Below are positions 11,747-14,528 of a stretch of DNA of 14,528 nucleotides, piece by piece. Below the pieces are notes generated by a model that had not been told where the DNA came from, ran no database searches, and saw nothing but the letters and a program-made list of their open reading frames with translations. Position 1 is the first letter of the stretch. Each line of letters opens with the position of its first letter. The DNA comes from Lachnospiraceae bacterium (GTDB lineage Bacteria; Bacillota_A; Clostridia; Lachnospirales; Lachnospiraceae), in contig JAFWXB010000236.1 of NCBI GenBank assembly GCA_017523185.1, positions 1 to 14,528 of the forward strand, written 5' to 3'. The position numbers and the translations under genes are program-made.

Positions 11747-13915
11747 CTAAATATTTTTAATCCAATTTTGATAGCCTTTTCGTATACTTTGTATCCCTAA
11801 TACCAAGAAAAAAAGTGTCGCTCCTATTACAATCATTATATTTTGCGTTTGCAATAAAAATGGAGCAACCAAAAGAACATCTGTCACAGAAATATAACGA
11901 AAAATGTCAAATCCTATCATATACAAAAGCGTTGGCACACATAACACAAAAGACACTCCAATTGTAAAAAACTGACTTGTTTTTATCGAAAACATACAAG
12001 TAAATGCTGTTACCGATAATAAAATAATTGCTTTTATCAGATACAATCCTATAAAAAAGGTACCTATATTGCATTTCATTGGGAAAAATTGCAATAACAG
12101 AATACTTTGTACAGGTGCGAAAAATCCACTTAATCCATAGACATATGCAACTGTTCCAATTTCTATTGCAGAAGTTACTGCAAATAAGATAATAGTTAAT
12201 GTAATTGCAATTCCCATTTTCTTTTTAAATAAATGACTTCTGCCTTCTACTGTTCCACGCAGTACCGATATCATACCATGTTTCTTTTCACTTGCAAAAA
12301 TACCACTACATAATAAAATAATTCCAAAAATAAGCCATAGATTTACAAGTGTATTTCCTTCATTTAATAATTGATTAAAACTATATTGATTGACATACCA
12401 ACCTGAAATTCCATGGGTTTCTTTTAAATTTTCTAAATATTCTGTCTGTTCTGTAATTTCTTCTAAAAATTTTCTATCTTGTTCAAATGCTTCATAACGC
12501 AATATATGTTCTATCCACTCCTCCGATTCTATTTCGCCTTTTTCATACTTTCTTTGGGCTTCTTCATATACACGTTTTACTTCTGCAAGCATTTCTTTCA
12601 ATTCTTCTATTTCCTGTTCTGATTTTGCATTTGGTATACCTTCATATGTTTTTACAAATGCAAAATATTTTTCTTGTTTTGCAGATAATAAGATATTTGT
12701 AAAATCTGCCTGATAAATAAAAACAGCTATAAATATAAATAAAATTATAATTCCTCGCTGGCTAACCAACACTTTATAATATTCCATTCCTGTAATGGAC
12801 AGTTTTGTTATTCCATTCCTATATCTGTTTTTTATAGGAATGAAGCATTTTTTTATTATCCTATTTATCTTGCTATTAAAAGATGCACAAGGATATTTAT
12901 ATGTTCCTACCACAAATGCAATTATTATCCATAATAGTATAAAAAATAGATATGAATAAAAAATAATGCTATTTTTATTGATTGCATATTCAAATATATT
13001 TAGATTTTTATATTCTGTAAAAATAGTACAACCGGAAAATAAATACCATGGATTACAATAATGCAATATATTCAAAGAATGATTACTTTCTATTATTTTA
13101 TATACTATATATGTTATACCTCCAAAACTTCCAAGAATTGTTGCAGAAAATAATATATTATCTATACAAAATAAGATTGTCCAAAGAAAAAGAGCCATTC
13201 CAAATAGTAAAAAACAACGGTACAAAAAATAATAAAGTAAAAAACTTCCTATCTCTAATGAAACAGGCAAATTGGAAAACATAGACAATGATTGAATCGG
13301 ATATGCCATATAAGAAATCGGATTTTGTCTAAACCAAATACAACTTGCAACAAATGTTCCTCCATAAAATACAAAATTTAACAACATTGTCCATATGGCT
13401 AATGCTATGATTTTATGTAATATAAGATGACTTCTTCCATGATAAGAAGCAAATATCATACAGCGCAGTCCTTGTACCCCTTGTTTCTTTTCATCTACTA
13501 ATACAAATGCAAGAATTGCTATACAAATAAGCAGTATACTGTTTTGTGTTTTATCTGAAAAAAATGCAGTTAAAAACTCATTTTCAAATAAAATGGGAGT
13601 AATCTCCATAAGTCCTAAAAAATCGGCTTTTGTTTGTTCTAAATTTCGATTGGAAAAAGAATTGTTTTGAGCAAAAATACTAATCCCACTCATAGAATCT
13701 GCTTGTTTTATAATGGATTCTATGGAAGTATAAAAATTTTGAATATATTCTGCTTCTTTTTTCTGTTGCGTTTTATGGTAAGAAGTTCCCCAACTCCTTT
13801 CCCATTGTGTTTCTTTTTGTTGTATCAAATATAAGAAAAAGAAAATTTGTATAAAAAGTAAAACTATAAAAATTGCAATCACTTTTTTCTTTTTCCATAC
13901 TTTTTTCCATTCCAT
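11747..13915 (-). CDS. Large two-repeat ABC-2-type permease
   Basis: A 722-aa integral membrane protein, partner of the ATPase. It looks like two fused half-permeases. Half 1 begins MEWKKVWKKKKVIAIFIVLLF and has a helix at about 11-31, a soluble stretch to about 122, a helix at 124-140, then 'DEKKQGVQGLRCMIFASYHGRSHL' (141-164) and further helices up to about 337. Half 2 begins 'GMEYYKVLVSQRGIIILFIFIAVFIY' (376-401). It has a soluble, highly charged coiled-coil-like stretch at about 430-500, a helix at 522-541, then 'SEKKHGMISVLRGTVEGRSHL' (542-562) and more helices to the end. Each soluble stretch should face outside. The ATG has AAAGGA upstream and copy A of the promoter element about 77 bases away. 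One protein can thus supply both membrane halves. The coiled coil could contact lipoprotein partners; this is inference. Confidence 0.88.
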   Translation of the reverse strand: MEWKKVWKKKKVIAIFIVLLFIQIFFFLYLIQQKETQWERSWGTSYHKTQQKKEAEYIQNFYTSIESIIKQADSMSGISIFAQNNSFSNRNLEQTKADFLGLMEITPILFENEFLTAFFSDKTQNSILLICIAILAFVLVDEKKQGVQGLRCMIFASYHGRSHLILHKIIALAIWTMLLNFVFYGGTFVASCIWFRQNPISYMAYPIQSLSMFSNLPVSLEIGSFLLYYFLYRCFLLFGMALFLWTILFCIDNILFSATILGSFGGITYIVYKIIESNHSLNILHYCNPWYLFSGCTIFTEYKNLNIFEYAINKNSIIFYSYLFFILLWIIIAFVVGTYKYPCASFNSKINRIIKKCFIPIKNRYRNGITKLSITGMEYYKVLVSQRGIIILFIFIAVFIYQADFTNILLSAKQEKYFAFVKTYEGIPNAKSEQEIEELKEMLAEVKRVYEEAQRKYEKGEIESEEWIEHILRYEAFEQDRKFLEEITEQTEYLENLKETHGISGWYVNQYSFNQLLNEGNTLVNLWLIFGIILLCSGIFASEKKHGMISVLRGTVEGRSHLFKKKMGIAITLTIILFAVTSAIEIGTVAYVYGLSGFFAPVQSILLLQFFPMKCNIGTFFIGLYLIKAIILLSVTAFTCMFSIKTSQFFTIGVSFVLCVPTLLYMIGFDIFRYISVTDVLLVAPFLLQTQNIMIVIGATLFFLVLGIQSIRKGYQNWIKNI

Positions 13916-13990
13916 ATATTGTTCCTTTCATTATTTTAATCATAATGTTTGATTTTTGATTAGATTTGCATTTTATTTAAAATGTTTGTA

Positions 13991-14030
13991 TTTATATAAC
14001 AAGACAAAAAGAGAAAATATCACAAAAATT
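13991..14030 (-). promoter_or_regulatory. Promoter-like repeat element, copy A (before the permease)
   Basis: A 40-base element shared with 10660-10699. On the minus strand it holds TTTTTG twice, 18 bases apart, around TGTGATATTTT, and ends in the extended -10 TGTTATATA (-10 hexamer 13998-13993), 77 bases before the permease ATG. In copy B both repeat units read TTTCTG instead, so the two units in each copy changed together. No good -35 is visible at 17 bp, which fits an activator-dependent promoter. Confidence 0.55.
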
Positions 14031-14046
14031 ATAAATTTTTTGTAAT

Positions 14047-14093
14047 AAAAAAAGCTATTATTATTTGCTTATATCAATAAATAATAGCTTTTT
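14047..14093 (-). terminator. Rho-independent terminator after the partial lipoprotein gene
   Basis: AAAAAGCTATTATT (14049-14062) pairs perfectly over 14 bp with AATAATAGCTTTTT (14080-14093). On the minus strand it is followed by a run of T's (14053-14047) about 50 bases after the stop at 14142. The flanking A's and T's make it symmetric, so it can work in both directions. Confidence 0.82.
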
Positions 14094-14141
14094 CTGTTTG
14101 TGATTCATGCTTTTTAAATATAATTTTAATGCTACTTATAT

Positions 14142-14528
14142 TTATTTTAGAGAAAAATATGTCCAATTTGCTTTTCCGTCTGCAAAATCAGAAACTTCTA
14201 TCACTGTACCAAATAATTGTTCTTTCGTATTATCATATGCTGTACCAAATATATATGTACCATCTCCAAAATGACAACTTATTATTTGATGATTACTTAC
14301 TTTACAAACTAATTCTCCTTGATGATTATATACAGATAACAGTCCATTATCATCAAATACATACAAATATGTAGTATCTGCTGATATATTCATGCTAACT
14401 TTATCTAAAATTTTCTTATCTTCTAATGTAATTAAATTAAAACTTCTTAATTCTTCTTCTGCTTTATAAAAAATAGTATTATTCACTATACTATATGTTG
14501 CTATTGCATCTTCTTTTACTAATTGTAC
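14142..14528 (-). CDS. Lipoprotein paralog, C-terminal part (5' end outside window)
   Basis: The frame is open from the window edge, giving 128 codons to a stop at 14142; the start, signal peptide and any cysteine cluster lie beyond the window. The visible part ('VQLVKEDAIATYSIVNNTIFYKAEE' and onward) aligns along its whole length with the end of the complete lipoprotein at 9311-10564. The GTG at 14486 reads as an internal valine in that alignment, so it is not a start. It is the first member of the repeated lipoprotein/permease/ATPase arrangement and is separated from the permease by a terminator. Function unknown, presumed cell-surface. Confidence 0.8.
   Translation of the reverse strand, partial: VQLVKEDAIATYSIVNNTIFYKAEEELRSFNLITLEDKKILDKVSMNISADTTYLYVFDDNGLLSVYNHQGELVCKVSNHQIISCHFGDGTYIFGTAYDNTKEQLFGTVIEVSDFADGKANWTYFSLK

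Overview
The window looks like the chromosome of an AT-rich, low-GC Gram-positive anaerobe, most likely a member of the Lachnospiraceae/Clostridia. The grounds are the dnaX-ybaB-recR cluster, a transketolase split into two subunits, strong AGGAG-type ribosome binding sites, DUF5711-like and cysteine-motif lipoproteins, and a two-gene ABC exporter. All gene calls are on the minus strand, so the natural reading order runs from high to low coordinates. No tRNA, rRNA, CRISPR array, transposase or phage gene was seen.

Region A (14528 to about 9150) is an accessory ABC-transporter/lipoprotein locus. It holds the 3' end of one lipoprotein, a terminator, a two-repeat ABC permease (722 aa), its ATPase, a second complete lipoprotein paralogous to the first, a 41-base remnant of another copy of the permease start, and a strong terminator. 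A 40-bp promoter-like element occurs twice, before the permease and before the complete lipoprotein. Together these point to a repeated lipoprotein/permease/ATPase module that has partly collapsed by deletion.

Region B (9131 to 7440) starts at a clear promoter (TTGAAA-17-TATCAT). It encodes a miniature CarD-like protein, a 72-aa protein of unknown function and a 6-phosphofructokinase with an unusual active-site loop (GGNGT plus PKTIDND).

Region C (7321 to about 2706) is a compact housekeeping run: dnaX, then a 185-bp gap with a structured RNA candidate, then ybaB, recR and the two transketolase subunits (12-bp gap, then a 13-bp overlap), closed by a good terminator. dnaX contains an A AAA AAG heptamer followed by a stem-loop and a nearby -1-frame stop, an arrangement like the E. 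coli tau/gamma frameshift signal. pfkA and transketolase bracket the DNA-processing genes, so sugar-phosphate metabolism and replication/repair may be partly co-transcribed.

Region D (2700 to 1) has a gene-poor 420-bp stretch containing a 16-bp palindrome and plus-strand promoter-like signals. It is followed by a membrane-anchored protein with a degenerate MPN/JAMM-like domain and by the start of a DUF5711-like membrane-anchored beta-propeller protein that runs off the window.
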